Positions 34,661 through 41,431 of a stretch of DNA of 64,000 bases are shown here, piece after piece. Below the pieces are notes generated by a model. That model searched no databases, was not told the DNA's origin, and saw only the letters and a list, made by a program, of their open reading frames with translations. The DNA comes from Polyangium fumosum. Its GTDB lineage: Bacteria; Myxococcota_A; Polyangia; Polyangiales; Polyangiaceae. Within the stretch, counting starts at the first letter, position 1, and each line of letters opens with the position of its first letter. The stretch is from positions 124,001-188,000 of the forward strand of contig NZ_SSMQ01000003.1 in assembly GCF_005144585.1 (NCBI RefSeq), read 5' to 3'. The position numbers were made by a program, and so were the translations under genes.

Positions 34661-34743
34661 GGATAGTGCCTTGCCTTTCGCCCGGCCGCGGCCCACGATG
34701 CACTTGAAGGGATGCTTCGGTGGGCAACTGCCGGGTGTTCTGG

Positions 34744-34778
34744 GCCTCGCCTCCCGGCCGCTAACCGAGAGGCGAGGC
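34744..34778. promoter_or_regulatory. Stem-loop in the transposase leader
   Basis: CCTCGCCTC (34745-34753) pairs with GAGGCGAGG (34769-34777), extended by one G-C pair. It lies in the predicted transcript leader about 85 bases before the transposase start. It could be an RNA control element that limits transposase synthesis or blocks read-through from outside. There is no U-tract. Confidence 0.4.
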
Positions 34779-34808
34779 TGTTTCCTGTTTGGTGTCGTTG
34801 CTGTCGAC

Positions 34809-34883
34809 GGTCCCTAATGTGGCCACAATAGGACCACATGTCAAGGGTTGACTTGGGGGTCTGTTGTGGCCACGCTAGGGCCA
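34809..34883. promoter_or_regulatory. Divergent promoters sharing TGTGGCCAC operators
   Basis: On the minus strand TTGACA (34844-34839), 17 bases, then CACATT. On the plus strand TTGACT (34848-34853), 17 bases, then CACGCT. The nonamer TGTGGCCAC overlaps both -10 regions, at 34818-34826 and 34865-34873, 47 bases apart and each followed by NNTAGG. The minus promoter would drive the transposase operon and the plus one the RHH gene at 34883. The plus start codon falls about 7 bases after the -10 hexamer, so that mRNA may be leaderless. The RHH protein is the obvious candidate to bind the nonamer. Confidence 0.5.
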
Positions 34884-35113
34884 TGGCGACCTCCAAGAGA
34901 ACGCGGGCGGCTCCGGCCGCGCCAAAGGAAGCACCCCCTCCCAAGCTTCGCCGGAAAGACGAGGCGAGCCGGAAGGAGGAGGTCATCAAGATCCGGGTGA
35001 CCGGCGAGCAGAAGGCGACGCTGACCGAGGCAGCGTCGCGGGACGGGCTCGACGTCTCGTCGTGGCTCAGATCGCTCGGCCTTCGTACAGCCGCCGGCTC
35101 CTCCTCATCCTGA
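34883..35113 (+). CDS. Ribbon-helix-helix type small regulator
   Basis: The 76-residue protein has a basic Pro/Ala/Lys tail and then KEEVIKIRVTGEQKATLTEAASRDGLDVSSWLRSLGLRTA. A beta strand (VIKIRV) followed by two helices is the Arc/CopG/MobC-type ribbon-helix-helix plan. It is divergent from the transposase and sits on repeated TGTGGCCAC sites, so autorepression and transposase repression are likely. RHH proteins in mobile elements also act as relaxosome accessory factors, but no relaxase is seen here. Confidence 0.6.
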   Translation: MATSKRTRAAPAAPKEAPPPKLRRKDEASRKEEVIKIRVTGEQKATLTEAASRDGLDVSSWLRSLGLRTAAGSSSS

Positions 35114-35122
35114 GTCCGCGGT

Positions 35123-35587
35123 CTACGCCGCGTCGTCCCACGGGAGGGGCCGCTCCCGCAGGAGCGGCCCCGGGCGATACGTATTGCCCACCGTGATGAC
35201 GATGGTGGCCAGATCGAGCCCGGCCTTTCGAGCGTGTCGGCTGATCCCGGAAAGCGTCCCGCCGACGACGTTGTTTGACCTGTACCCAGGTCCGAGCGCC
35301 TCGCGGAACGCATCTCTGGTGAGCGGCCTTTCCAGCTTCTTGAGCGTCGAGAGCACGTGGCGGTGGGATGCCAACCACTCCTCGGAGAGCATCCTCATGA
35401 GGATCCCCCACGAGTCCTCGATGCAGCTCGGTCGGGAGACCAAGCTCTCGGGCTTCTCGAAGACCTCGATGTTCGGCTTCGAGTCCGAGGTCTCGGCTAC
35501 GGGCTTCTTCAGCTTCGACCACAGGGCGAAGACCTCGTCGGCGCTGTCGGCGCGAACGCGACCATCAGGGAAAATCTCGTACGGCAC
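35123..35587 (-). CDS. Hypothetical protein, mobile-element cargo
   Basis: The 154-residue protein starts at GTG 35587 with GGAGGT 7 bases upstream, reading VPYEIFPDGRVRADSADEVFALWSKLKKPV. The C-terminal half is helical with a possible winged-helix look (ERPLTRDAFREALGPGYRSNNVVGGTLSGISRHARKAGLDLATIVI). It converges with the RHH gene. A DNA-binding role is possible but not shown. No family recognised. Confidence 0.5.
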   Translation of the reverse strand: MPYEIFPDGRVRADSADEVFALWSKLKKPVAETSDSKPNIEVFEKPESLVSRPSCIEDSWGILMRMLSEEWLASHRHVLSTLKKLERPLTRDAFREALGPGYRSNNVVGGTLSGISRHARKAGLDLATIVITVGNTYRPGPLLRERPLPWDDAA

Positions 35588-35734
35588 GGTGCTCACCTCC
35601 AGGACGCACCCCGCCTCTGACGCGCAAGGACTCGCGCGCCGGTGTAGACGAGAAGCACGTCGTGTTGCTGCTGCGCGTGACGTCTCGGGAGTTGCTGCTC
35701 GGGGCTGTCGGCAACGCCGGGGGCGATGCGACGA

Positions 35735-35769
35735 GGAGAGCCACGACGCTTGCATCGTCGTGGCTCTCC
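35735..35769. repeat. Perfect 14-bp stem-loop in a 590-base gene gap
   Basis: GGAGAGCCACGACG (35735-35748) and CGTCGTGGCTCTCC (35756-35769) form a perfect stem with a 7-base loop. The gap 35588-36177 lies between two divergently oriented genes. The stem cannot be an ordinary terminator for either. The rest of the gap holds an AT-rich stretch (about 35870-35965) unusual for this chromosome and no convincing gene. An operator, RNA element or replication-related site are all possible. Confidence 0.5.
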
Positions 35770-36177
35770 GCCCTTCTGCGCACTCAGGAAGCCGTCACGG
35801 ACTCGCTGGTCTCATCCAGCAAGGAGACGTCTACCCCCCGATCAGCATCGCATCCAGAACAAAATCGACCGACGGTCAAGCAGAAAGATCGATAAAGTTT
35901 TTATACGAGCATCATTTCCAGCTCAAAAAATTCGCACACGAACGCGCGTCAAAATCGAATCTTGACAGAGCCGCCGAAAAATGGAAGCCGTCGATCGCTT
36001 CGCGGACTTGCGACTGCGTCGTGGTGGAGTGAGGGCGGGAAGGCGCTCGCCCAGCGGATGTCGGAGGGGCAGGCGAGGGAGTTGCCGAGCGTGCGCGGGT
36101 GGCTCAGGCTCGTATCGTTTGGTGTACAACCCCTCAACACGACGAGCGTCACGAGGCTGAGTCCCCGAGCACAAGTC

Positions 36178-36963
36178 ATGAGCCAGAAGAAAAGCAAGCG
36201 TGCCGTAGCAGTCCCCAAGTCCAACTCACCGGAAGATCTTCTGGATTGGGCTGTCCACGAACTCTCGGCGCAGTGGAATGGCGGCACAGACCACATTGCC
36301 ATCGTCATGGCAGGTGCCTCAGCCCCGCTCCCGAGCGTGTACTGGATGAGCCGGAGTGAAGCCGCCGACCATACGCTGGAGTACGCGAATAAATTAGCCG
36401 CATCGGATCCAAGTGCGAAGAACAAGCTCCAGCTCATGGCTGTCGAGATGCTCAAGCCCACCTCTGCGGGGATTCTCCAGGTGTCAGTTGCGACACCAAA
36501 GGGGGCCTTTTTGGGCAATCTAGACCCGGACGGCCTTGACCAACTGAACAGACAAGGGTCATCGAGCAATGCTATTCATGCGAGAAAGCAATTAATTCAG
36601 TCTCAGGCGAGGCCAATGCATGACTGCCTGAAGCAATGGGAAGCAGGCGGTAACGATCCGCAAGACGCGGTCATCGTGATCGCCGATCCCACGGATCCCC
36701 GTGCAGCGACTACGGCTTACGTTCTGAATAGCGTCATCTCTGAGATGACGGCCCAGGAAGATTTTTTCGGGGGAGAGCCCGTTGTCGTCGGATGTCCTAT
36801 CCCCAAAGCCATGGTTATCTTCGAGAAGATGCGGCCGAAGATTGTCGAGTGGCTGAACCTTAGCCCCGCCCCGGGCTCAACTCGGGTAATCTGCATGGGA
36901 CACGGGGGTGAGACATGCACCCACGGGAAGCTGTCAGCCACACCTCGCAAGTTGACGCGTTAG
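36178..36963 (+). CDS. Hypothetical protein of lower GC content, mobile-element cargo
   Basis: The 261-residue protein (MSQKKSKRAVAVPKSNSPEDLLDWAVHELSAQWNGG...) is not recognised. It looks globular with two alternating alpha/beta parts: DHIAIVMAGASAPLPSVYWMS and DAVIVIADPTDPRAATTAYVLNSVISEM. The C-terminus has CMGHGGETCTHGK with Cys/His. Codon use is visibly less GC-biased than in chromosomal genes around it, which suggests recent acquisition. No ribosome site is seen before ATG 36178; an upstream in-frame start at 35962 exists but gives a poor leader. Confidence 0.55.
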   Translation: MSQKKSKRAVAVPKSNSPEDLLDWAVHELSAQWNGGTDHIAIVMAGASAPLPSVYWMSRSEAADHTLEYANKLAASDPSAKNKLQLMAVEMLKPTSAGILQVSVATPKGAFLGNLDPDGLDQLNRQGSSSNAIHARKQLIQSQARPMHDCLKQWEAGGNDPQDAVIVIADPTDPRAATTAYVLNSVISEMTAQEDFFGGEPVVVGCPIPKAMVIFEKMRPKIVEWLNLSPAPGSTRVICMGHGGETCTHGKLSATPRKLTR

Positions 36964-36991
36964 ATAGCCAGCGTGACGAGACGGCTGGTGT

Positions 36992-37300
36992 TCAATCCCG
37001 GCTGGTCGGCCTCCGCTTCGGCTTCCTCCCCCGCTTCGGCGGATCGACCTGAAGATCGCGAAGCTGGACCTCCAGCGGCGGTTCGTCCCCCACCTCCACG
37101 AGATCGCGGACTGAGACCCCGAGCCTCTCGGCCAGCAGGAACAAGGTTCGGAGCGAGGGGTTCCCATCGCCCCGCTCCAGCTCGCCGAGCAAGCGGAACG
37201 TCAACACGTCCGCCGACGCTTCCTCCTGGGTGAGCTGCGCGCGCCACCGAGCCTTGCGAACGTTTTCGCCTACCGCCTTGATGAACCTGTCGAAGTCCAC
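36992..37300 (-). CDS. XRE-family HTH regulator
   Basis: The 102-residue protein has a canonical HTH_3 domain: FIKAVGENVRKARWRAQLTQEEASADVLTFRLLGELERGDGNPSLRTLFLLAERLGVSVRDLVEV. A basic tail ends RGRKPKRRPTSRD. GTG 37300 fits the domain start; no strong Shine-Dalgarno is visible. It is divergent from the small lipoprotein gene at 37427 and may control it and itself from the 126-base gap between them, which carries AT-rich promoter-like sequence. Confidence 0.75.
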   Translation of the reverse strand: MDFDRFIKAVGENVRKARWRAQLTQEEASADVLTFRLLGELERGDGNPSLRTLFLLAERLGVSVRDLVEVGDEPPLEVQLRDLQVDPPKRGRKPKRRPTSRD

Positions 37301-37426
37301 CCGGCAAGAGGACGCTTTAGCTTCCCTGTAATGTAGCCCAACAAAAGGAAGGAATTGACTTGAGGCCGGATGAGGGCCGACGCATCCATGCGCGCGGGCG
37401 ACGAGTGCTCGCCCATGGAGGCGAAG

Positions 37427-37828
37427 ATGAAGAAGCAGTTCTTCCTGGGGATCCTCTTGGCCATCGCGGCTTGTGGGAAGGGAGGCGGCCCTTCGGACGC
37501 CGAGGTGTCCGAGGCCGTGACCGAGGCGGCGAAGTCGAGCGAGGGCTACGCTCCGTTGACGGGAACGCACAGCGGGCCGTGCGGGGTCATGAAGGGCCCG
37601 ATCACCAAGGTCGCCAAGGTCGAGATCACGCAGCGGGGCGAGATGAACGAGCAGGAGCGCTACGTCCCCGTGACGGTGACGATCTCGGGGACGTGCATGG
37701 CGCAGTTCCCCAGGTGCGGGTCGGGGCTTTGCCCACCCGAGCCCACGGAGTTCACGACGGCGAAGCCCGTCGCGTTCAAGGTGAAGAAGAACGACGAGGG
37801 GAAGTGGATCGCCGAGAAGAGCGAGTGA
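37427..37828 (+). CDS. Small lipoprotein, mobile-element cargo
   Basis: The 133-residue protein starts MKKQFFLGILLAIAACGKGG, a classic lipoprotein signal with Cys16. The mature part has five further Cys (GPCGVMK, GTCMAQFPRCGSGLCPP), which could form disulfides outside the inner membrane. GGAG is 6 bases before ATG 37427. Small envelope lipoproteins on mobile elements sometimes act in surface exclusion or phage exclusion; nothing here proves that. Confidence 0.6.
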   Translation: MKKQFFLGILLAIAACGKGGGPSDAEVSEAVTEAAKSSEGYAPLTGTHSGPCGVMKGPITKVAKVEITQRGEMNEQERYVPVTVTISGTCMAQFPRCGSGLCPPEPTEFTTAKPVAFKVKKNDEGKWIAEKSE

Positions 37829-37835
37829 CGCACCT

Positions 37836-37985
37836 GTGAAGGGGCTGCCAGCCTTCCGCGTGACCTACGAGAGGCTCTATGCGGAGAACGAGGCCGTCGC
37901 CCTGGCGGACGGCTGCCGTCGCCTCTACAGGGCAAAGACAGAGCCGAGCCCGAACGGCAACATCTTCTGCTGCCCGGGGAAGTAG
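37836..37985 (+). CDS. Possible 49-residue small protein
   Basis: A GTG-initiated frame 7 bases after the lipoprotein stop encodes MKGLPAFRVTYERLYAENEA and continues to end NIFCCPGK. It keeps a normal codon bias and has a double Cys near the end. It is too short to judge by composition alone. No clear Shine-Dalgarno is visible. Confidence 0.3.
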   Translation: MKGLPAFRVTYERLYAENEAVALADGCRRLYRAKTEPSPNGNIFCCPGK

Positions 37986-38024
37986 GCGCTTCACGCCCGC
38001 CTCGTGGAACGGTAGGACGTGCAC

Positions 38025-38330
38025 ATGCACATCCTGCTCGTTGCCTACGAGATTCACATCGCCAACAAGACGGGCGAGAAACTGGAGAAGGCCAACCAGC
38101 GTCGTAACGACATCCTCGCCTTCATCCGGAGGCACGACCACCGTCGGCTGTCCGAATCTTCCTACGCCATTGAGGCCCACCAGCCCGCTGAGGCGTACGC
38201 CAAGGCGGTTCTGGAACTGACGGAGGACGACGACGAACTGTACATCATGCCCCTGGTTGGCCCACTCATGGCGTACGGGCGCGACGACGTTCACGAATGG
38301 CTCGAAGCTCGTCTTCGTCGTCCGGGTTGA
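38025..38330 (+). CDS. Small protein resembling stand-alone Cas2/SinR-like folds
   Basis: The 101-residue protein reads MHILLVAYEIHIANKTGEKLEKANQRRNDILAFIRRH..LSESSYAIEAHQPAEAYAKAVLELTEDDDELYIMPLVGPLMAYG. The order beta (ILLVAYEI), helix, S-Y/W-A-I strand, helix and DDDELYIMPL strand matches solitary Cas2-like (SinR) ferredoxin-fold proteins. No cas genes or CRISPR array are present. AGGA lies about 8 bases before ATG 38025; GTG 38019 is the alternative start. The assignment is pattern-based and uncertain. Its end overlaps the convergent gene by 65 bases. Confidence 0.4.
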   Translation: MHILLVAYEIHIANKTGEKLEKANQRRNDILAFIRRHDHRRLSESSYAIEAHQPAEAYAKAVLELTEDDDELYIMPLVGPLMAYGRDDVHEWLEARLRRPG

Positions 38331-38535
38331 TGCCGGACGCACGGAGGACCTCCTTCACGGCGGTCGAGTATCCGTGCGACCTCTCGGGATTGCCGGCGGG
38401 ATCGGGGCGCAGACCGAAGCGGGTGCGCCAGCCCCTTGCGAGAGCACCACGCACTTCCGCGGGGTCGAGCTTGAAGACGTGGTTGAGGATGAAGTCGACG
38501 GAGGCGCTGATGCCGCCCTTCGTGGTCTCGGTCAT
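38266..38535 (-). CDS. Small hypothetical protein convergent with 38025-38330
   Basis: The 89-residue protein (MTETTKGGISASVDFILNHVFKLDPAEVRGALARGWRTRFGL...HGYSTAVKEVLRASGINPDDEDELRAIRERRRARTP) is not recognised. It looks helical with a basic C-terminus. It overlaps the convergent gene tail by 65 bases, which lowers confidence in the exact 3' part of one of them. Confidence 0.4.
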   Translation of the reverse strand: MTETTKGGISASVDFILNHVFKLDPAEVRGALARGWRTRFGLRPDPAGNPERSHGYSTAVKEVLRASGINPDDEDELRAIRERRRARTP

Positions 38536-38646
38536 GCCGGCCAGCTACACCACGAGCGGCATCTGAACGCCCAGCATGTGACGCCGCGAAGCGTGGCCGG
38601 CAGCAAGCGCTTGTTGGGCAGTTCCGGGAGCAAGAGAGAACTGCGG

Positions 38647-39246
38647 TCAGGTGCGGTTTAACGAAGCAAGCAGCGCATCGATTTCGAACGAGGCCCAGCA
38701 AACCTTCGCCAGTTCATTGCCTCTATTCTTCCAGGAAGCATTGATCACTTTGAAGTTCTTGGCTTGAACATGCTCGACTGCGGGGATGAAATCCTTGTCG
38801 CTCGACACGAGAATTGCCACATCGTAAGCACCTTCCCATGCAAGCCCGACAAGATCGGTGACGATGCGTGCATCGACCGTCTTCTCCGCAGCGCGGCCAA
38901 AATGGGCCCCGCACTGCGGGCACTTCTCATGCTCCGTATCGCATGAGCGACAGTGCACCGGCTGCTTTCGCCAATGCCGCTCCGACGTGAAGACCCGAAC
39001 CCCTGGCTGGCGATCGAGGAAGTTGTGAAGCCAGTTCTTGAGGCTATTCTCGCGTCCCGCCTCATAACCGGCATACACTCTGGTTTCTTCGAGAGTCAGG
39101 GCTCCAAGGCCCGCGCTATTGATCGCGCGTGACGCCTCACCGCAGAGCACGGACGGCAGTCGGCGCCAGTCACACCCCAGCCTGCCTGTTCGCTCGTTCC
39201 AGGCAAGCTGGAAGTTCCAGTAGTCGATGAAGACCCTGACGCGCAT
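38647..39246 (-). CDS. NYN-domain (PIN-like) nuclease with zinc-ribbon insert
   Basis: The 199-residue protein opens MRVRVFIDYWNFQLAW, where Asp8 and Asn11 are typical NYN active-site residues. EKTVDARIVTDLVGLAWEGAYDVAILVSSDKDFIPAVEHVQ gives the remaining acidic cluster (D..D...SxDxDF). A four-Cys ribbon (CRSCDTEHEKCPQC) is inserted before the second half. NYN proteins are metal-dependent RNases of the PIN-like group. A leader peptide and intrinsic terminator sit just upstream, so expression is probably attenuated. Codon bias is lower in GC than surrounding genes. Confidence 0.8.
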   Translation of the reverse strand: MRVRVFIDYWNFQLAWNERTGRLGCDWRRLPSVLCGEASRAINSAGLGALTLEETRVYAGYEAGRENSLKNWLHNFLDRQPGVRVFTSERHWRKQPVHCRSCDTEHEKCPQCGAHFGRAAEKTVDARIVTDLVGLAWEGAYDVAILVSSDKDFIPAVEHVQAKNFKVINASWKNRGNELAKVCWASFEIDALLASLNRT

Positions 39247-39256
39247 TACTACCCTA

Positions 39257-39287
39257 CAAAAAAATGCGGGGAGCCTTTCGGCTCCCC
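39257..39287 (-). terminator. Intrinsic terminator 10 bases before the NYN gene
   Basis: On the minus strand GGGGAGCC-GAAA-GGCTCCCC (39287-39268) is followed within three bases by TTTTTTT (39264-39258). This is a textbook intrinsic terminator, one of few T-tract terminators in the window. It lies between the leader peptide (39310-39345) and the NYN start at 39246, so it most likely works as an attenuator rather than a plain end signal. Confidence 0.8.
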
Positions 39288-39309
39288 GGGACGAACATGC
39301 GCGCCAGCC

Positions 39310-39345
39310 TTAGGCCAAGGCCTCGGACTGACGCGGGGCAAACAT
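39310..39345 (-). CDS. 11-codon leader peptide upstream of the NYN nuclease
   Basis: ATG 39345 opens a short frame encoding MFAPRQSEALA and a TAA stop at 39312-39310, 23 bases before the attenuator stem. AGGA lies 8 bases before the ATG. A TTGACA box is at 39380-39375, so the promoter may place the transcription start at or near the ATG. Promoter, mini-ORF, terminator, gene is the layout of ribosome-dependent attenuation. The sensed signal (slow translation at particular codons, an antibiotic, release or tRNA shortage) cannot be read from sequence. Confidence 0.5.
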   Translation of the reverse strand: MFAPRQSEALA

Positions 39346-39351
39346 GAATTA

Positions 39352-39380
39352 TTCCTAATAACGGCCGCGGCGCCTGTCAA
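39352..39380 (-). promoter_or_regulatory. Promoter for leader peptide and NYN gene
   Basis: TTGACA (39380-39375), a 17-base spacer and TAGGAA (39357-39352). The leader ATG is 7 bases beyond the -10, the same spacing seen for the RHH gene at 34883. A perfect -35 is rare in this genome. The -10 match is modest. Confidence 0.4.
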
Positions 39381-39406
39381 GTGATAACCGCTGCCCAACG
39401 CCTCGC

Positions 39407-39634
39407 CTAGTAGCCGCGGATGCGCTCGACCAGCCGAGCAACAGCCTCGACAGCTTCGGCTTGCCCGACTCCGCGCCGAACAGACTCATGAGCGGCCCCG
39501 CGCCCAGGGGCGACCACCTGCGCGACCCAACGATCCCCGTCGTCCCGCGTGGTGATCTCGACGTACAGCCCCGGCTCGATCAGGTCGCGTTGCAGCGTCC
39601 CCCGTACAAGCGTCTCGAAGTGCGCGAAGTCCAT
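39407..39634 (-). CDS. Small hypothetical protein at the right end of the element
   Basis: The 75-residue protein (MDFAHFETLVRGTLQRDLIEPGLYVEITTRDDGDRWVAQVVAPGRG...AVEAVARLVERIRGY) looks like an alpha-beta-beta-alpha fold similar in size to small element-encoded accessory proteins. No strong ribosome site. It is the last gene before the right inverted repeat. Function unknown. Confidence 0.45.
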   Translation of the reverse strand: MDFAHFETLVRGTLQRDLIEPGLYVEITTRDDGDRWVAQVVAPGRGAAHESVRRGVGQAEAVEAVARLVERIRGY

Positions 39635-39778
39635 GTAGATCGTCTAGCACGCCCAGGCGCGACTTCAACGCGCCGCGGCATGCAAGAAAATCCCGGAGCG
39701 AGGAGCACGACGCGCGTGCTCCTCGCCCTCGCGTAGACTTCCGAGGCAGCGCGACGGACTTCTCGGGCACGACGGCCT

Positions 39779-39793
39779 TCTAGGGCAAAGCCG
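39779..39793 (-). repeat. Right terminal inverted repeat
   Basis: Exact reverse complement of the left repeat at 30452-30466. CTCGCAA, the second copy of the flanking direct repeat, follows at 39794-39800. Array sequence resumes at 39801. Confidence 0.8.
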
Positions 39794-39800
39794 CTCGCAA

Positions 39801-39985
39801 CGGTCGGCCGGTATCCTGTGACCCTCCTCCAGGACCCTTGCACCTGTCCGCCGGGGAGGGTGCGACCCCCTCCAAAACACGCGCCCCTGTCGGCTGGGGG
39901 GCTTGCGACCCTCTTCAGGACACATACAACTGTTTGTCGGGCATCTCGCGATCCCCTCTCCAGGACGGTGCAACCCTCTCTCGGG
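39801..39985. repeat. Right half of the split 43-44-bp tandem array
   Basis: The first 15 bases complete the unit cut at 30451. Further units start near 39816, 39860, 39903 and 39946, 43-44 bases apart, with the same GCGACC and CCAGGAC landmarks as the left half. The units are more diverged here than in the 16.9-kb array. The remaining bases to the PtuA start at 40076 hold no gene. Confidence 0.8.
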
Positions 39986-40075
39986 CATTGCCCCGCTCGG
40001 GGTGGACACGGGATCGACGTACTCTTGGAGCACCACGACACACGTGGTAGCGATCCCCACGCCCCCGGGAGCCCG

Positions 40076-41431
40076 ATGCGAATCCGCACCTTAGGAATCG
40101 ATAACTTCAAGAGGTTCGCGCACCTGGAGTTCGGACTCCATCCGCAGTTCACGCTGCTCGTGGGCGAGAACGGGGCGGGCAAGACCAGCCTGCTCGATGC
40201 GCTCGCGGTGAGCCTGGGGATCTGGCTGGTGCACCCCCCCGATACACTCGTCCGGAACAGCGGCCGCAACATCCTGCGGACCGAGGTCCGCCTGGAGCCG
40301 TCCCTGGAGGGGGATCGTATCCAGTTCCGTGAACAATTCCCTGTCATCGTGTTTTCGCTCGGCCAGATCGGCCCCGTGGAGAGTGTCGCGTGGGAGCGTG
40401 TGCTCGGAAGTGGCGGCAGGACGTCCAGCGCGGGGTCCAAACAGGCGCTCGACATCATCGGGGACATGTACAAGCGCGACGCGGCCGGGGAGCATGTCGT
40501 CCTCCCGGTGCTCGCTTATTACGGCGCGGGCCGCGCGTGGTTACCCTCGAATCAGCGAATCCAGAAGGACACCAAGCTCCACGGCCCTGCCCGCCGCTGG
40601 GCCGCCTTTTACGATTGCTTCAACGAGCGGATCCGGTTCGGGGATCTCAACGAGTGGTTTCGCCGCGAGGTCACCGCATCTGCGAGCCGCAAGGGCCGCA
40701 TGCGTCCCGGCTTCGAGGTCGTGCGCCGCGCCGTGCTCGGCTGCGTGGACGGGGCGGACGACGTCTGGTTCGACTCCGACCTCGACCAGATCGTCCTTTC
40801 CATCGGCGGCGAGGCGCAGCCTTTCGACAACCTGAGCGCCGGGCAACGCATGATGTTCGCCCTCGTCGCGGATCTCGCCATCAAGGCGGTCACGCAAAAC
40901 GCGTTTCTCCTCCCGCCCGACGAGCTCGGCCCCGAGGACGAGCCGCTCCCGCGCCTGCTACGGGAGACGCCCGGCGTCGTCCTGATCGACGAGCTCGACG
41001 TCCACCTGCACCCGCGCTGGCAGCGCCGCGTGGCCGCGGACCTCAAGCGGACGTTTCCGGCGATCCAGTTCGTCTGCACCTCCCATTCCCCCCAGGTCAT
41101 TGGCGAACTCAAACGCGAAGAGGTGCGCTTGCTCGGCGCCGAGGGCGTGACGTTGCCTCCGGTCGCATTCGGCGCCGATTCGAACTGGATCCTCGACCAC
41201 GTGATGACCGGGGCCACGAGTGAGACGAAGGCCTCCCGGACGCTCCAGCGGGACGTGGAGGACGCGCTCGCGGAGGGCCATCTGGAGGCCGCGCGGGGCA
41301 AGTTGCGCGAGCTGCGCGCCCTGCTCGACGGGGAGACGGGGGAGCTCGTGCGGCTGGAGAGCAGCCTGGAGACGCTCGAAGCGCTGGCCGAAGAGGGGGA
41401 CGACGAGGGGACCGGCCGTGCGGACGATTAA
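40076..41431 (+). CDS. ptuA: AAA ATPase, PtuA-like (Septu-type defence)
   Basis: The 451-residue protein is an SMC/RecF-like ATPase: MRIRTLGIDNFKRFAHLEF is the usual opening and Walker A is G30-ENGAGKT. LSAGQRMMFALVADLAI is the signature loop, VVLIDELDVHLHPRWQ (about residue 300) is Walker B, and CTSHSPQV is the H-loop. The long middle part and the overlapping HNH gene downstream match the PtuA-PtuB pair of Septu anti-phage systems. PtuA senses infection and controls PtuB nuclease activity. GGGAG precedes ATG 40076. An OLD-like overcoming-lysogenisation ATPase is the main alternative. Confidence 0.78.
   Translation: MRIRTLGIDNFKRFAHLEFGLHPQFTLLVGENGAGKTSLLDALAVSLGIWLVHPPDTLVRNSGRNILRTEVRLEPSLEGDRIQFREQFPVIVFSLGQIGPVESVAWERVLGSGGRTSSAGSKQALDIIGDMYKRDAAGEHVVLPVLAYYGAGRAWLPSNQRIQKDTKLHGPARRWAAFYDCFNERIRFGDLNEWFRREVTASASRKGRMRPGFEVVRRAVLGCVDGADDVWFDSDLDQIVLSIGGEAQPFDNLSAGQRMMFALVADLAIKAVTQNAFLLPPDELGPEDEPLPRLLRETPGVVLIDELDVHLHPRWQRRVAADLKRTFPAIQFVCTSHSPQVIGELKREEVRLLGAEGVTLPPVAFGADSNWILDHVMTGATSETKASRTLQRDVEDALAEGHLEAARGKLRELRALLDGETGELVRLESSLETLEALAEEGDDEGTGRADD

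Larger units (their letters stand above)
30452..39793. mobile_element. 9.3-kb composite transposon-like element with 15-bp terminal inverted repeats
   Basis: The ends are perfect 15-bp inverted repeats, CGGCTTTGCCCTAGA at 30452-30466 and its complement at 39779-39793. CTCGCAA directly flanks both ends (30445-30451 and 39794-39800). The flanking match can be read as 7, 9 or 11 bp depending on where the symmetric end is set. Joining 30451 to 39801 restores one 43-base unit of the interrupted tandem array (28 + 15 bases), as expected for precise removal of an insertion. A 12-base CTTCCGAGGCAG occurs near each end (30485, 39738). Inside are an IS4-type transposase, a coupled exonuclease and about a dozen cargo genes, many not recognised and some clearly less GC-rich. 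Confidence 0.8.

Noticed and set aside
33162-34727. A 521-codon frame overlapping the transposase
   Set aside because: Only its last 90 codons look real (the XRE/zinc-ribbon protein); the rest is an out-of-frame shadow of the transposase.
33431-34883. A small ordinary IS consisting only of the transposase
   Set aside because: I found no inverted repeats close to the gene, and it is coupled by overlaps to the next two genes, which an IS end would interrupt. The only good ends are 9.3 kb apart.
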